Assembly (NCBI GenBank): GCA_020284085.1
Contig: JACEVL010000775.1
Location: 347,501 to 411,500 of the forward strand
Reading direction: 5' to 3'
DNA from: Aporrectodea caliginosa
Lineage: Eukaryota > Annelida > Clitellata > Crassiclitellata > Lumbricidae
DNA length: 64,000 nucleotides
Numbering within the stretch: the first letter of the stretch is position 1; every line of letters starts with the position of its first letter. A program made the translations under genes and the position numbers. This document shows positions 49,590 to 61,510 of this stretch, piece by piece. Under the pieces are notes generated by a model. The model saw only the letters and a list, made by a program, of their open reading frames with translations, searched no databases and had not been told where the DNA came from.

Positions 49590-52080
49590 TGTCTGCCATG
49601 GCCAATTGATAGAAGTTAATTTGGCCTATTCTCATTATTCCAAGATCTTTAAATAGAGCAGAAGTATGAGAATTAAATGGGGCCCTGGCCAAGACCCGAA
49701 CCACTCGTTTTTGGAGTATGAGAAGCCTCCCTAGCCTAGTTTTATAATTTGATGCCCAGACTACATTTCCATAAGAGAGGTAAGGGTAGGCCTACACAAG
49801 GGAGTAGTAGAGGCTGAGAAGAGTTTTATTTGGTAAGAGCGCGGAAATGCGTGTTATCAACCCTATGGACTTGGCTATTTTGACTGAAACATGGGTAAGA
49901 TGTTCCGACCAGTTGACGTGTTGGTCGATAAAAAAACCCAGGCAACTCTGGGCACTTTAATATCATCAATTAATATAGGTTCATCAGAATGCGGTAATAA
50001 TTTACGACCAGATGAGAACAATACATAGTTAGATTTACTTACATTCAGGGACATTTTGTTAGCTTTAAACCAGTCAGAGATTAGTTTTAGTTCATCGTTT
50101 ATCACGTCCATAAGAGGTCACGCAATTTTGGCCGATTTTAACCCCCCCTCGTCACACTTCGTCACAAAAGTAAGACCCCCTCTGAAAATGACGTCACAAA
50201 GCTCTGACCCCCTAAAACCAATTTCCATGGCCAAGCAAAATGCTCCTTCATGGAACAAATAGCGAAAGCATGAATATTTTAAAATCTAACGGTGATCAAA
50301 TATTGAAATAATTAGAAAATTATTAATAATGGTGCCCGTATACATTAAAATAATTTAAAAAATAATGAAAATGTAATCCTCAAAATTAGTGCTGTTGTTA
50401 TTAAAATTAAATTGTTGTTAATTGGTAAATTTAATAACATAGACCTGGTGTGACGTCACACTGCTCAGACCCCCCCACCCCCATGTCACACATCGTCACA
50501 AATTTCCGACCCCCGACCCCCCTAGGTGCGTGACGTCATTTATGGACGGCCCCTTATCACACCCACTGAGAGGTGATAAGAAGGAGTAGAAATAAACAAA
50601 TTCGTGTCGTCAGCAAAAAGAACAAAGTGTAATAGTGTTGAAGAGTTGGAAGGTCATTAATATACACAAGAAAGAGCAGAGGCCCAAGTATACTACCTTG
50701 GGGACCCCGAATTTCATGGCGCCAAAGCCCGACAAGACCTGGTTACATTTGACCTGGTGATAGCGGGAGGACAGATAATTTTTGAACCATAGCAGGGAAC
50801 TTCCTCGTATTCCGTAATTTTCTAGCTTTTGTAAGAGCATTTCGTGATCTACCGTGTCGAACGCCTTACTCAGGTCCAAGAATATGCCTATAGAGAATTT
50901 TTTGCGATCAATGGCCTCCGTAATTTTATTAGGAATATCAATAAAATACATTGCTGTAGATAGTGCTGTAGAGTGGCCGGATCTGAACCTATGTTGAAGG
51001 GGATATAGTATATTCATTTTTTCAATAAAGTTATATAATCTAGAGTGGACAGTCTTTTCTAAGAGCTTGGCGAAGTAAGATATTACCGAGATGGGCCTAT
51101 AGTTAGTCAAGTCCTTCCTATTGCCTTGTTTAAAGATGGGAGAGATTATCGACTTCTTCATGTCCTTAGGAACAATTCCTGTTGATAGGGAGCAATTGAT
51201 GATGTTGGCTAGCGGGGCAGCTATATAACATATCGATGGACCAAGTACGGTAGGGTTTAAACCATCCGGCCCAGAACTATGGGTTAGTTTTAAGCTGTAA
51301 AATCTCCTCAGGAGAAGAAGGGTAAAAAGCAAGAGTTAGGAAGGGATGGGCCGAGATAATCCCTGAAAGATCGGGTAGATTAAGGAATTTTATCAGAGAG
51401 ATTTTTAGCAATAGAAGAGAAGTAAGTGTTAAACTTTTCAGCCATTTCAACATCGTCTGTAATTTTAAGATTTCCAATTATCAGCTCTTCAATACGAGTG
51501 TCGTGGTCCTTATTATCAATAAGAGATTTAATGATCTGCCACGTCTTTTTTAAATCACTGGAGTATTTAGCAAACTCAGTTGCATAGAAATCTTTTTTGC
51601 TTTAAGTTTAACCAATTTGAATTTGTTCCTATATTTAACAAACTGATTTTTATTTCGTTCATTAGAGTTTTTTAAATATTTTTTATACAAGCTATTCTTT
51701 TTTTACAGGATATGAAAAGACCTCTCGTCATCCATGGGTTGACTGGACTTTGTTTTATATTTCCCCTTCTTTCAATTAGTGGAAAGGCTGAATTATATGC
51801 TTCACTATACTTTTCAATAAAGGCTGTATACTTAAGCTCTACAAGGGTCTAATTCATCACATAGCTGTTATATAGAAGAAAAGTCAATGTTCCATCTTAT
51901 CCTGGTTTATTAGACGTTTCATGCCGGGAGGTCTGATTTTATCCCGAGGAGGGCTAATGTCCAGCCAGGCAAGGACTGGCAGGTGATCAGAAATATCGGC
52001 CACAATTATTGCAGAGTGGGTGGAAAGATATCCTATATTCGTCAGGATATTATCGATTAGGGAGAAACTAGTTAGCAATT
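49590..52080 (-). mobile_element. CR1/L2-like LINE, 5'-truncated, with a secondary insertion
   Basis: On the - strand the order is an endonuclease end (ADISDHLPVLAWLDI, ~52000), then RT motifs HSSGPDGLNP, NYRPISVISYFAKLLEK, GIFLDLSKAFDTVDHEMLL and VLFADDTNLF (~50610). After a ~450-bp foreign insert come INDELKLISDWFKANKMSLN (~50100) and the thumb region VVWASNYKTRLGRLL (~49710). Frameshifts and stops make it inactive. It runs opposite to the LINE at 52.3 kb, 5' end to 5' end. Confidence 0.85.
50119..50566. mobile_element. Insert in the LINE, ~448 bp, family uncertain
   Basis: It interrupts the RT frame between FADDTNLF and INDELKLI. The - strand side begins near GGGGCCGTCCATAAATGACG, and the interior repeats GTCACA...CGTCACAAA and CCCCC runs. 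TAAGAGGT (50111-50118) and TGAGAGGT (50567-50574) may be an 8-bp duplication with one mismatch. I see no clear terminal inverted repeats. Confidence 0.55.
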
Positions 52081-52199
52081 GCTAATGGGAACCTACGCAA
52101 GTACGCATGTACTCCGCCTCTTAATCGCTCCATTAAAAAAACTTGGCCTGGTGCGACAGATTGTTAAATATGCCTCTCATTGTCTGCCCCATATTTAAA

Positions 52200-52300
52200 C
52201 TTTCCTCTTCATGATTTGGATGATCGGTGAGCGTTCACCTTGCAAAGCGGAGCATGCGGGTTCGATCCTTCGATAAAAAAGTGCTGCTTACTGATGTTAG
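52200..52300 (+). repeat. tRNA-like fragment at the LINE 5' side
   Basis: GATCGGTGAGCGTTCACCTT followed by GCGGGTTCGATCC gives A-box-like and B-box-like stretches at tRNA spacing. It lies just before the truncated + strand LINE. It may be a SINE head. Confidence 0.35.
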
Positions 52301-52329
52301 ACAATCATGCTACAATGCAGGCCCAACAC

Positions 52330-54545
52330 TGGTTGGTGATGATGACGCACAAATGCACCGAGTTTAAGATCATACTGCTACGTCTAACTGCTTTACTTAC
52401 AATCATCCTACGTAAATGTGAAAAACAATATTATGTTTCAAGGCTATATTACTATAAAGATAACTTAAAGGGAATTTGGGGGGTCATTAAGGAAGCACTG
52501 CACCAGAATGGGTTAAAACAGTTGACCACTGCACTACAGATTGATAATAAGCTAGTAGATGACCCTACTGTAATTGCAAATACATTTAATAATTATTTTG
52601 CCACAATTGGTCAAAAAATGGCTGATGACATACCTATCTCTTCTTCCTCGTATCATAAATACTTAAAAGTAGAGAATTCTAACTCTATCTTCATAACCCC
52701 TACCACTGAGTCTGAAATCCAGGACATTTTATCTAACCTGAAGAATACCAAAGCTAGTGGTTCTCTTGATTTACCGGTCATTGTTTTAAAACAGTTTGGT
52801 AACTTTATATCTCCGCCGTTGACTCATTTGATTAACCAATCTTTAGTAACTGGCATTGTTCCCCAAAACATGAAGATTGCAAGCATCTCCCCTATTTTTA
52901 AAACAGGGGATTGTCGTGAGGTCATGAATTATCGTCCTATCTCAAAATTGCCCTGCTTCTCAAAAATATTAGAGAAGGTAATGCATAAGCGTGTTTATGA
53001 CTTTCTAACAGTTAATAATATATTATATGATAAACAATTTGGATTTAGGAAGAATCACTCTACTAACTTAGCTATTATCGAAGTTATTGATAAAATCTCG
53101 GAAGCTATGGATGATCGCAGTTGTACACTGGGTGTATTCCTCGATCTGTCGAAAGCCTTCGACACTTTAAATCATAATATACTTTTCGCTAAATTACACC
53201 ATTATGGTATCCGTGGTATTGCTTTAGAATGGTTCAAGTCTTACTTCACTAACAGATTTCAACAAGTCTCTTATGCTGGTATTCTCTCTAACATGGCGCC
53301 TCTACTCTGTGGAGTCCCGCAAGGCTCTATATTGGGTCCTTTATTATTTTTAATTTATATAAATGATATTACTAATTGCTCTTCTGTCTTGAACTTGGTG
53401 CTGTTTGCAGATGACACCTCTGCATTTGTATTTGGCAAAAATTACTACGACCTATTCCACACTATGAACTTAGAATTATGCCACTTGTCTTGTTGGTTTC
53501 AAGTTAATATGCTATCTTTGAATATTAAGAAGTCTAACTATATGTTATTTAAAAGTTATAGAACAAGGGTACCCGAATCCTTTAACCCTATCTTAACCAT
53601 CGATAACACTCAATTATGCCGTGTGTCCAGAGTTAAATTTTTGGGGGTCATCATTGATGAGAATCTTACTTGGAAAGCCCATGTCCAACATGTGTTAAAT
53701 AAAGTCTCCAAAATTACAGGAATTATTTGTAAACTTAAATGGTCTCTGCCTAGCTCATCTTTGAAGTTATTATATACAACTCTTCTATTGCCATATCTAA
53801 ATTATTGCACTATAGTCTGGGCTGGTGGTTATCAAAGCATGCTTAAACCTGTATTTTTATTACAGAAGAGGGCAGTTAGAGCTATCTGTGGGGTTCACTA
53901 TAGAACTGAGAGCTCAAGTCTGTTTAAATCTCTCAAGTTATTAACAATTTATGACATCTATAAATTACAATTGGCAGTTTTAATGTATCAGCACAAAGTG
54001 GGAATACTCCCTGCACTGTTTAGTAATTACTTTCTTGTAAACGCTGTAATACATGAACATAACACCAGATATAAGCATAACTATCGATCTGAGGTCTGCA
54101 GAATAAATGTACGATACTTTTCTGTTAGAGTTAAGGGCCCACAATTATGGAATTCTATTAATACTGATATACGTGAGTCACATTCATTAATAGCATTCAA
54201 AAGTGCTTATAAAAATCATTTGATTGATTTGTACTGACTGCATTCACTAACTATTGTTACTCGAACAGTTGTTTTTCATTCATTGTCTGGTATGTTTGGT
54301 CACATATGTGACAGCACATCACAGTACATCTTGTTGACGAAATTTTCTATTGTTGACATAATATGGGGATGACTAGATAAGCTGAGTCAGCTTCTTCTCC
54401 CCATAGAATCGTCTTTTTCACAGGATCACTGATGATCAATTCTGAGACTGCATAACTTACTATGGACATGTACTATGATCATCTGCACTGTTCGATTGTT
54501 TAAAGTTCGATTCTGAAAATAAACTGAAACTGAAACTGAATACTC
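52330..54545 (+). mobile_element. CR1/L2-like LINE with intact reverse-transcriptase frame
   Basis: A single open frame runs from 52240 to the stop at 54235-54237, 665 codons. Only from about residue 60 is it LINE-like (RKCEKQYYVSRL onward). RT motifs in order are MNYRPISKLPCFSKILEKV, FGFRKNHSTNLA, LGVFLDLSKAFDTLNHNIL, GVPQGSILGPLLFLIYINDI, LVLFADDTSAFVF, then MLSLNIKKSNYMLF and KFLGVIIDENLTWKAHV. The thumb and C-terminal part end WNSINTDI...FKSAYKNHLIDLY. FADD, the catalytic centre, is intact. The endonuclease domain is missing, so it is 5'-truncated. The 3' UTR has a stem-loop (54363-54404) and ends in AATAAACTGAAACTGAAACT (54521-54540). The absence of stops suggests a recent insertion. Confidence 0.9.
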
Positions 54546-56600
54546 CAAGTCCTCAGGGTCTTGTTCATGGAGGCCACAGCGCTCCGTCCTCGTCTTCTGA
54601 TATAGGATTATAACTTTCATGCGAAATTGCCTTATGGGAACAGTCGGGAATTGTCCCATCCTATCTAAGATCCCTGTGTATCGTTGCCTCATCTATTCCT
54701 GATCGCAGGTCACTCCGATCGGCTCATGCACATGATGCTCTTGGAATAGCTGTATCACATCCAACTTTGAACAGTAGGCCCTAAACGGTTAATTTGGGCG
54801 ATGCATCAAGACTGATGGAAGAAATTTCAAGCTACATAAACAACTCACCTGATTTGCACGAATTCCAAAACCCAACCTGAGCAGGGTTGGGGCAGCTGCC
54901 CCTTACCCCGTGTCTACGCTAATGTTGGCCAGGCAAATCAATGGTTGGAGATGTAGAAAACTGGAAGGATACGGTACTTAAGAAATTACTTCAGACAGTT
55001 TCAAGAAGAGGATTTGCTTAAATGACTCGATATGGTGTTGCTGCGAGAGACTGGCAAATGGACAAAACGTCCTAGTACTTCGATCGTGCTAAGGGCGAAG
55101 GTCAGGCCTCAAGATCACTGACAGAAAACAGCTTTACATCTGCATAGATCAAATAAGACAATCACCCGGTGAGTATCCTTATCCCTACAAACAGCGTTCC
55201 GTGCACATGCAATTTGTCTCCTGCGAGTTTTGTGGACAGTCGTGAAGATCAGCTGTCTAGTCACCCAAGTTGAAGTGGCACAATTACACAATGCGTCAAC
55301 AGTGGGCCATTTGCTGCCACCGATGACCAAATGTCGGCCCAGTGGACGTAGCCAATGTCATATTGCACTATATATATATACAATTTATATGCAATATATA
55401 CACATATATTATACATATATACAATATATATATTCGTGAACCGACTGACACATCCGTTAAGCGTATACAGTCGCTGCGATATGCTGATTGCAGCTGTTGT
55501 GTGTGCACATACTCCAGTTCTGTTGCCACGTTTCGTTGGACCACCTGTAACTCATGGACCATAAAGCAATCGCCGCTCAACTCGAGCTGAAATCTGACTT
55601 AAAAAACCTTTCTGAAGACGACCACTGACCGTTTGCTTACATTCAAGCAATACTGAGACAGAATTGTGGGTTATGAATTCTTTTTTAAATCTATGGAGCA
55701 TAGAACCAGGTCACAAATTACAGAGAGGAGATTCTGCGTCGCATTAATGTCCTGATTAGATGGTATACCTAGTGGTAAGCTTAGGTGTCTGTCAGCAACT
55801 GAGTTCGAAACCAAGCTGTATGCCCAGAACAGTGGCGTCTACCAATGGGGGCGTTGGGAGAACGATCTCTCACGGTTGTCAGAAGTGGGGGGGTGTTAAG
55901 GTACGTTTTGAACATAAAATGGGGGTTGTTGAATTCTGATAAAAATAACTACCTCCAATAAAGTTTGGAGTGACTTCTGAGTTTCTTATATATAAGTCGG
56001 CCTGCAGAGTGTGGGGTTTGTTCTCCCATTCCATGTGGGGCCGGAGGGGTTCTACACTACTGGTCCAGAATTCTTTTAACATTGATGCTTGTTGTTCGGA
56101 CATTTGGTGACTCGTGGAACCTCCCACGTATGAAAGGAGAGAGGCAAGTTGACTCCAAACAAGATTAGAATAATTGCCTTTTCTCTGGCAAATCCCTAGT
56201 AAGGGATAAAAACGAGATTGGCATTTTCGAAGACCGTTCTTGTTTGTGTATGTAAATGTCTACATAGGACAAACTGTAGCATCTGCATCGATGCTGGCGT
56301 GCCTCGTATCATATGCGACACAATGTATCGCGACACAGGGGAAGCCGATAGCAAAGACGCAGGACATGTGTTATCTTCAAGGACGCTTTGCAGCGCCTTC
56401 AGTCTACTCTGACAGGGTACTTGACTCCGATCGAAATTACTATTCGCGTCCCCCTTGACATGAAATAGAGGACAGTTTACAACTTTACATGGTCACCGTG
56501 AAAAACAGAAGGGAGATGCACACATGGCAAATCATGGCGTATAGTTGAACACAGTAAACATCAGTGCGTATATATATGGCCGACCGATATAATTATACCT
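54546..56600. other. No gene recognised; possible old repeat pieces
   Basis: A tRNA-like stretch is at ~55762-55815 (ATACCTAGTGGTAAGC, then CTGAGTTCGAAACC). A CAGTGGCGTCTACCAATGGG hAT-like end without a partner is at ~55830. A TA-rich tract is at 55364-55437. Open frames are short and unassigned. Confidence 0.35.
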
Positions 56601-56789
56601 AATTTCACGGATAGCCTATCTATGAATAACTTTGTTCTCAATTTTGTTTTATGGTAACGGTGCTGTATGGGTTTACGATCGCAAAGGACGATGTGTGCTA
56701 TTTTATAGTACATATCATAGTCTATGTGTAGACACACTATATAATTACATAGCGTGCATGCGTGTGTGGATATGTATAATAGCCTTAAT

Positions 56790-56868
56790 AGGATCTATAA
56801 CATTATATATATATATATATATAATAGGATCTATAACATTATATATATATATATATATATATATATTC
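56790..56868. repeat. Duplicated TAGGATCTATAACATTA with (TA)n
   Basis: AATAGGATCTATAACATTAT followed by a TA run occurs twice in tandem (56786 and 56822), just beyond the LINE tail (ATTC)n at 56866-56880. Confidence 0.85.
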
Positions 56869-58430
56869 ATTCATTCATTCATATCGAACATTTGTATAGC
56901 GCCCCTTCAAGGAAACTACTCAGAGGCGCTCCCGACTCCAGCACGGCCAAAAAGAACAGTTTTAAGGTGAGAAAAGAATGTGAGAGAGAAGGTCCTAGGA
57001 ACAAGGCGAAGCTCCAGAGGGAGGCCATTCCAGGTCGAGGGGCCCCCACCGAGAAAGCGCGATTCTGCATGACGGATGTTCGAGCAAAAGGGACAAGTAG
57101 GAGTCCCTGTTCAGATGAGCGGAGGGATCGAGAGCCCCTAGCACTAAGGACAGGGCAGCAGAGATCACGAAGATAGGCAGGAGCGAAACCTAATAAGCAG
57201 CGCCAGACTAGGGCAGCTGTTCTGTACGCAATCCGCTGCTCAGATGGGAGCCAGTGGAGAACGTCGAGCATGTATCCAGAGATATGGCCACATTTTGGTA
57301 TGCGGCCAATAAAGCGGGCAGCAAAACGCATGATCCGATCCAAGCACCCCAGTCGAACAGCCGGGAGGCCAGCATAAAGTGAACAACAGTAATCAAGTCT
57401 GGTTGTGACAAAAGCATGGACAAGAGTGGAAGCAGCAGAAGCAGTGAGTGAGCGGGCGACAGTGCGAAGCTGACGCAATTGGTAGAAGCAGTCACGGCTA
57501 AGCAGGTTGATATGGGGAGCAAATGAGAGCTCTCGGTCCAATGTGACGCCCAGGTCACGCACAACAAAGGAGAAGATGAAAGGGGAAAGGCGGCAGCGAG
57601 GGCGACCATGTCCAGTTTAGCCAGTTGCTGGCGGGTGCCCAGCCAGATGAACTGGGTTTTAGCAGAGTTTAGCTGCAGCCGGTTCGACGACATCCAGGTC
57701 TCAAGGGCTCCCATGATCGAGCTCATAGCCCGAGTGGTCGCGATAGCGTCAGAGGCAGAGCAATGCAAGTAGGCCTGGATATCGTCTGCATATAGCTGGG
57801 CCAAAGCAGAATAGGAGGCGAGCAGTGAGGCAAGGTCAGAAGTGTAGATAAGGTAGAGGAGAGGTCCCAAGACGGAGCCCTGAGGTAGCCCATAGGGGGC
57901 AGGGACCCATGAGGACCTAGTTGACCCATGGACCACACATAGGGAGCGCTCCCCAAGGAAGGACTCCAACCAGCAAAGGAAGGCACCAGACAGACCAACA
58001 GATATTTGTAACCGATCAAAAAGTATCTCATGGTCCACAGTGTCGAATGCCGCGCTAACGTCAAAAAGCGCCAGTAAAGTGAGTTGCGATCGGTCAATTG
58101 CTCCGTAGATGTCTGAGAGGAGGTGGAGCAGCAGGGTCTCAGTAGAATGACCTTTACGAAACCCAGACTGGATGGTAGGCAGCAGGTTGTTGGTCTCGAG
58201 ATATGACGTTAACCGGCAGGCGACGATCTTTTCGATGACCTTGGAGATGAAGGAGACTTGGCGATCGGTCGGAAGTTGTTAGGATCAGTTTTGTCAAGCC
58301 CCTCACGTTTGATGACAGGGACCAGGAGTGATCTTTTCTGAGTCGACGGCAGGTCCCCTTCCAAGATGGATCGGTTGCAGAGCGTGGTGAGAAGAGGTAG
58401 CAGTATATCCACAAACTCCTGTAACAGGAA
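56865..58430 (-). mobile_element. L2-like LINE, 5'-truncated, one frameshift
   Basis: The - strand reads NNLLPTIQSGFRKGHSTETL (~58195-58136), LLALFDVSAAFDTVDHEILF, YGLPQGSVLGPLLYLIYTSD and QLYADDIQAYLHC (YADD catalytic centre, ~57780). After a frameshift near 57560 it continues VRDLGVTLDRELSFAPHI, TTRLDYCCSLYAGLPAV, VLHWLPSEQRIAYRTA and FAPAYLRDLCCPVLSA. The 3' end carries CGGGAGCGCCTCTGAGTAG...GAAGGGGCGCTATA and a (TGAA)n tail, the same end as the SINEs at 15.6 and 63.4 kb. The DNA is GC-richer than its neighbours. No endonuclease part is left. Confidence 0.88.
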
Positions 58431-58498
58431 CGTCGGTATATATATATATTATATATATATATTAGTGTATATAATATATATATATATAATTATATATA

Positions 58499-60161
58499 TT
58501 AGTGTGGTCCAAACTTACATGGGAAAAATATTTTTTTCAAAATATATCCGGCTCCACAAGGCTGCCCCTGTTACACTTGACTATAGGCTAGAAGACTCTG
58601 TATTAAAAAAATTGAAGAGATCTGAGCATATTTAGAGGTTGCTAGGTTTTGACACTTTTTATAGAAATTGCAAAAATTGTGCATCTGACGCGTTAATGGC
58701 TGCATTATGAATTAAAATTAGCACCCATGAACATCAAGCACCATCTTTCTAAAACATGATCAATATGCCAACTGTATTTAGGTAAATAAAAGAATGATAA
58801 ATCTAATTGCAAATAAAACACTTGTTTCAAGTTCTTTCTGATAGATAATCGGCTGTTGGCTTATAGCTAATTTCAAAATTGTGCATGCCAACTTTTCATT
58901 ACAATTCGTTTCATATACAATTGGATTGTTCAATATTGCTCTATATGCTGCTAATTTAGCATGAATAGAGTATTTTTTAATCTGCGAAGCCAGCCTTGAA
59001 TATGAAATAAGCTTACAGCACATATTTTTTCACTTTCTGCAATAAAAGCTCATACGTGACAAAAACGGCAGCTATGGTGGAACTGGCATCAATCAGGAGT
59101 TCCTCACAATGTTGGTTGTTAGGGATGCCTGAAAAACACATTCTTGGGTCTGGACTCCCAAACAATGAGGCAATCCTGATGAATTTCATGTTGCATTACC
59201 AGAATAGACTAACAGTTGGTGAGGCCACGAAAGCAACAATAGTCGCTGCGTTGGTAATTCGGGAGATGGCTAGAATCCCACACAGCGTGCTGATTCGGGT
59301 GTTTGCAAGCACTGGAGGTTGTATGAGCCAAGATTTCTTATAGCCACGCGCTTTCTTTGATGAGCGTGTCACTGAAAACATCGAGGCTGCTCTGGTAATA
59401 CAATCTTACTCATCCACCTAATCCGCAATCCATGTAGCGTCTGGACAGGAAATCCTCCTTCGACCACCAAACTCCACTGGAAGCGTATGTCACAAGGAGA
59501 TCTTTAAAACTGCTTGATCTTCTTACCATCCAGGGTCAAGAACAACCCACAGCCTTCCTCTCAAAGGCTTCAACTCCCTGACCACTGGACCCTACTTTCC
59601 AGTCGATGAAGGCAAAAGTCAAACTGATGGTCGTCAATGACTGCGCAGAACATGGAGTGGCTTTGATCCATTCTTACAATGATGTAATAAGGATCAGTCA
59701 CAGAAACAATACTTGCTGCAACTTGTCTAAAGTCATCAGACACAATTTTCTGTTCCAACGAAGGCAAAATGAAATAATAGTGGGTTACGGGTTTTCAAGC
59801 ACTTCAATGACGGAATTTATGCAGACTGGATAACTTCTTTAATTATACAAACTATATTTCATTACAAACGTAATGCAGCCTGACTAAGCAGTAACACTGC
59901 AGTATATATTTCTAATTGGGCTGTTTATTGTTCAAAATAAAAACTGACTTGAAAAAAATTATAACTGATTTGAAAAAATTCCAAATTATACATGTTTTTT
60001 GACAAGTTCATACTATATAGCAAAAGTCGAAAAACATAGCGACCTTTAAATATAATCCAATCTTTCCAAAATTTTGCATAGAGACTCATGTTTTCATGTG
60101 TAACAAGGGCACCCTTGTGGAGCAATGCATTTCCAACTTTTAATTTTTTGGACCAGACTAA
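58499..60161. mobile_element. TTAG-ended TIR element A in (TA)n, 1.66 kb
   Basis: Starts TTAGTGTGGTCCAAACTTAC and ends with the complement of TTAGTCTGGTCC. Inverted repeats extend imperfectly for about 170 bp (GCTCCACAAGG...CCCTTGTGGAGC). It sits in TA dinucleotide DNA on the left and before TATG on the right. The + strand frame 59056-59340 reads SSSQCWLLGMPEKHILGSG, then LPNNEAILMNF, VGEATKATIVAALVIREMAR and IPHSV. I have the impression of similar repeated proteins in other invertebrates, but cannot name the family. A second piece is at 59606-59830. Related to element C (61511-63227). Confidence 0.75.
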
Positions 60162-60383
60162 TATGTGTCACAATCCAAGAAAAGGTACCAAGTCTTAGTT
60201 CAGAGTTTCGTCAGAAACCTGCCTGAAAGGACGTTGGGGTCTATTTTTAGCCAAAAATTTTTATTGCCTCATCGTAATTATACATAATAGGCTATATATA
60301 TTACATGGAAATCTCTATCCACGCCCTGTTCTATGACGTTGTATAACTTGTATTTTGTGGGCATATATATATATATATATATA

Positions 60384-61459
60384 TTAGGGTGGTTGCATCT
60401 CTAATGGAAAATTTTCAACTTCAGTTGTTTACTTTCGCCAACCAGGCATTCCGTGCCAATTGGTTTAGAAGTAATGTAGCCCCAAAATTATCAGGATTGA
60501 ACAATATCTAGGACTGCCACAACGTCTTTGAAATTTTGAATTTTACAAATGATTTTCGTCATTTCGAATTTAAGTATTTGATTCGCATTTTTGGACCTAT
60601 GTTTAGTTTTCAACAGAAAAGCTGAATGATTTTACTTAAGCACAACTTAAAAATAATTTCTACAATGTTTATGTTCTCATTGATTGTTTATTATTAATTT
60701 TTATTGGCATTTTAGTGGTATTTGATCCGTGAGTTCCTGAGACCGATAACCACAAATCTATATTCGAACAAGGCTTCAACAAGCATACACAAAAGGGTGC
60801 AGTGGAAAATAAGCGAAAATTCGAAATTCGAAAAGTAATATCAACCAAAAGTTGCCCAATGGCATGGATAAAACACTGTTCAAAATTTAAAAAAAATATT
60901 AATGTCTTCCGCCCCCACCAGAGGGCCAAAGTTACGAGAAAAAGCGTTTTTCGAGAAAATTGTAGGTTTTCTTGTAAAATATTCTAATTGAAAACTACTT
61001 AACTGCCATTCAGTATACCGCTAGATAGAGCTCTTAAAACTGAATAAAATGATGTATTAATTTTCAGAATATGCCCATATTTGTGGAAGTTATTAACTTT
61101 TTACCATTTCCTCAATAATAATAATAACTCTAATAAATAATTTTAATCACTAATCAGTGTAATCACTAGTAACCAGGCATGCAATATATGTAATTGTGCT
61201 GTAATCTGGACCTACTACAAGCAGTTGAATTTATTCCTGGTTTAAGTGTTCACTTTTCATTTTTGATTACAACTATTATGGTTGCTGTTCGAGTGCTCCT
61301 ATATTTGATAAAAGGTGAAACTTTGATGGTGTTGTGGCAGTCCTAAATATTAAAAAGTTTTCATACAACTTTTTCTGTGATGTTTCTGGATAGAATGGAA
61401 CCAAATGGAACCTTGGCGAACATTAGTTTCACACTTATTATTTTTAAGAACCACCCTAA
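60384..61459. mobile_element. TTAG-ended TIR element B in (TA)n, 1.08 kb
   Basis: Starts TTAGGGTGGTTGCATC and ends AAGAACCACCCTAA. Inner inverted parts are recognisable, for example GGACTGCCACAACG (left) against GTTGTGGCAGTCCT (right). It is flanked by TA runs at 60364-60383 and 61460-61510. No coding capacity is evident. The end motif TTAGNNTGGT is shared with elements A and C. Confidence 0.75.
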
Positions 61460-61462
61460 TAT

Positions 61463-61508
<46 letters not shown>

Positions 61509-61510
61509 TA

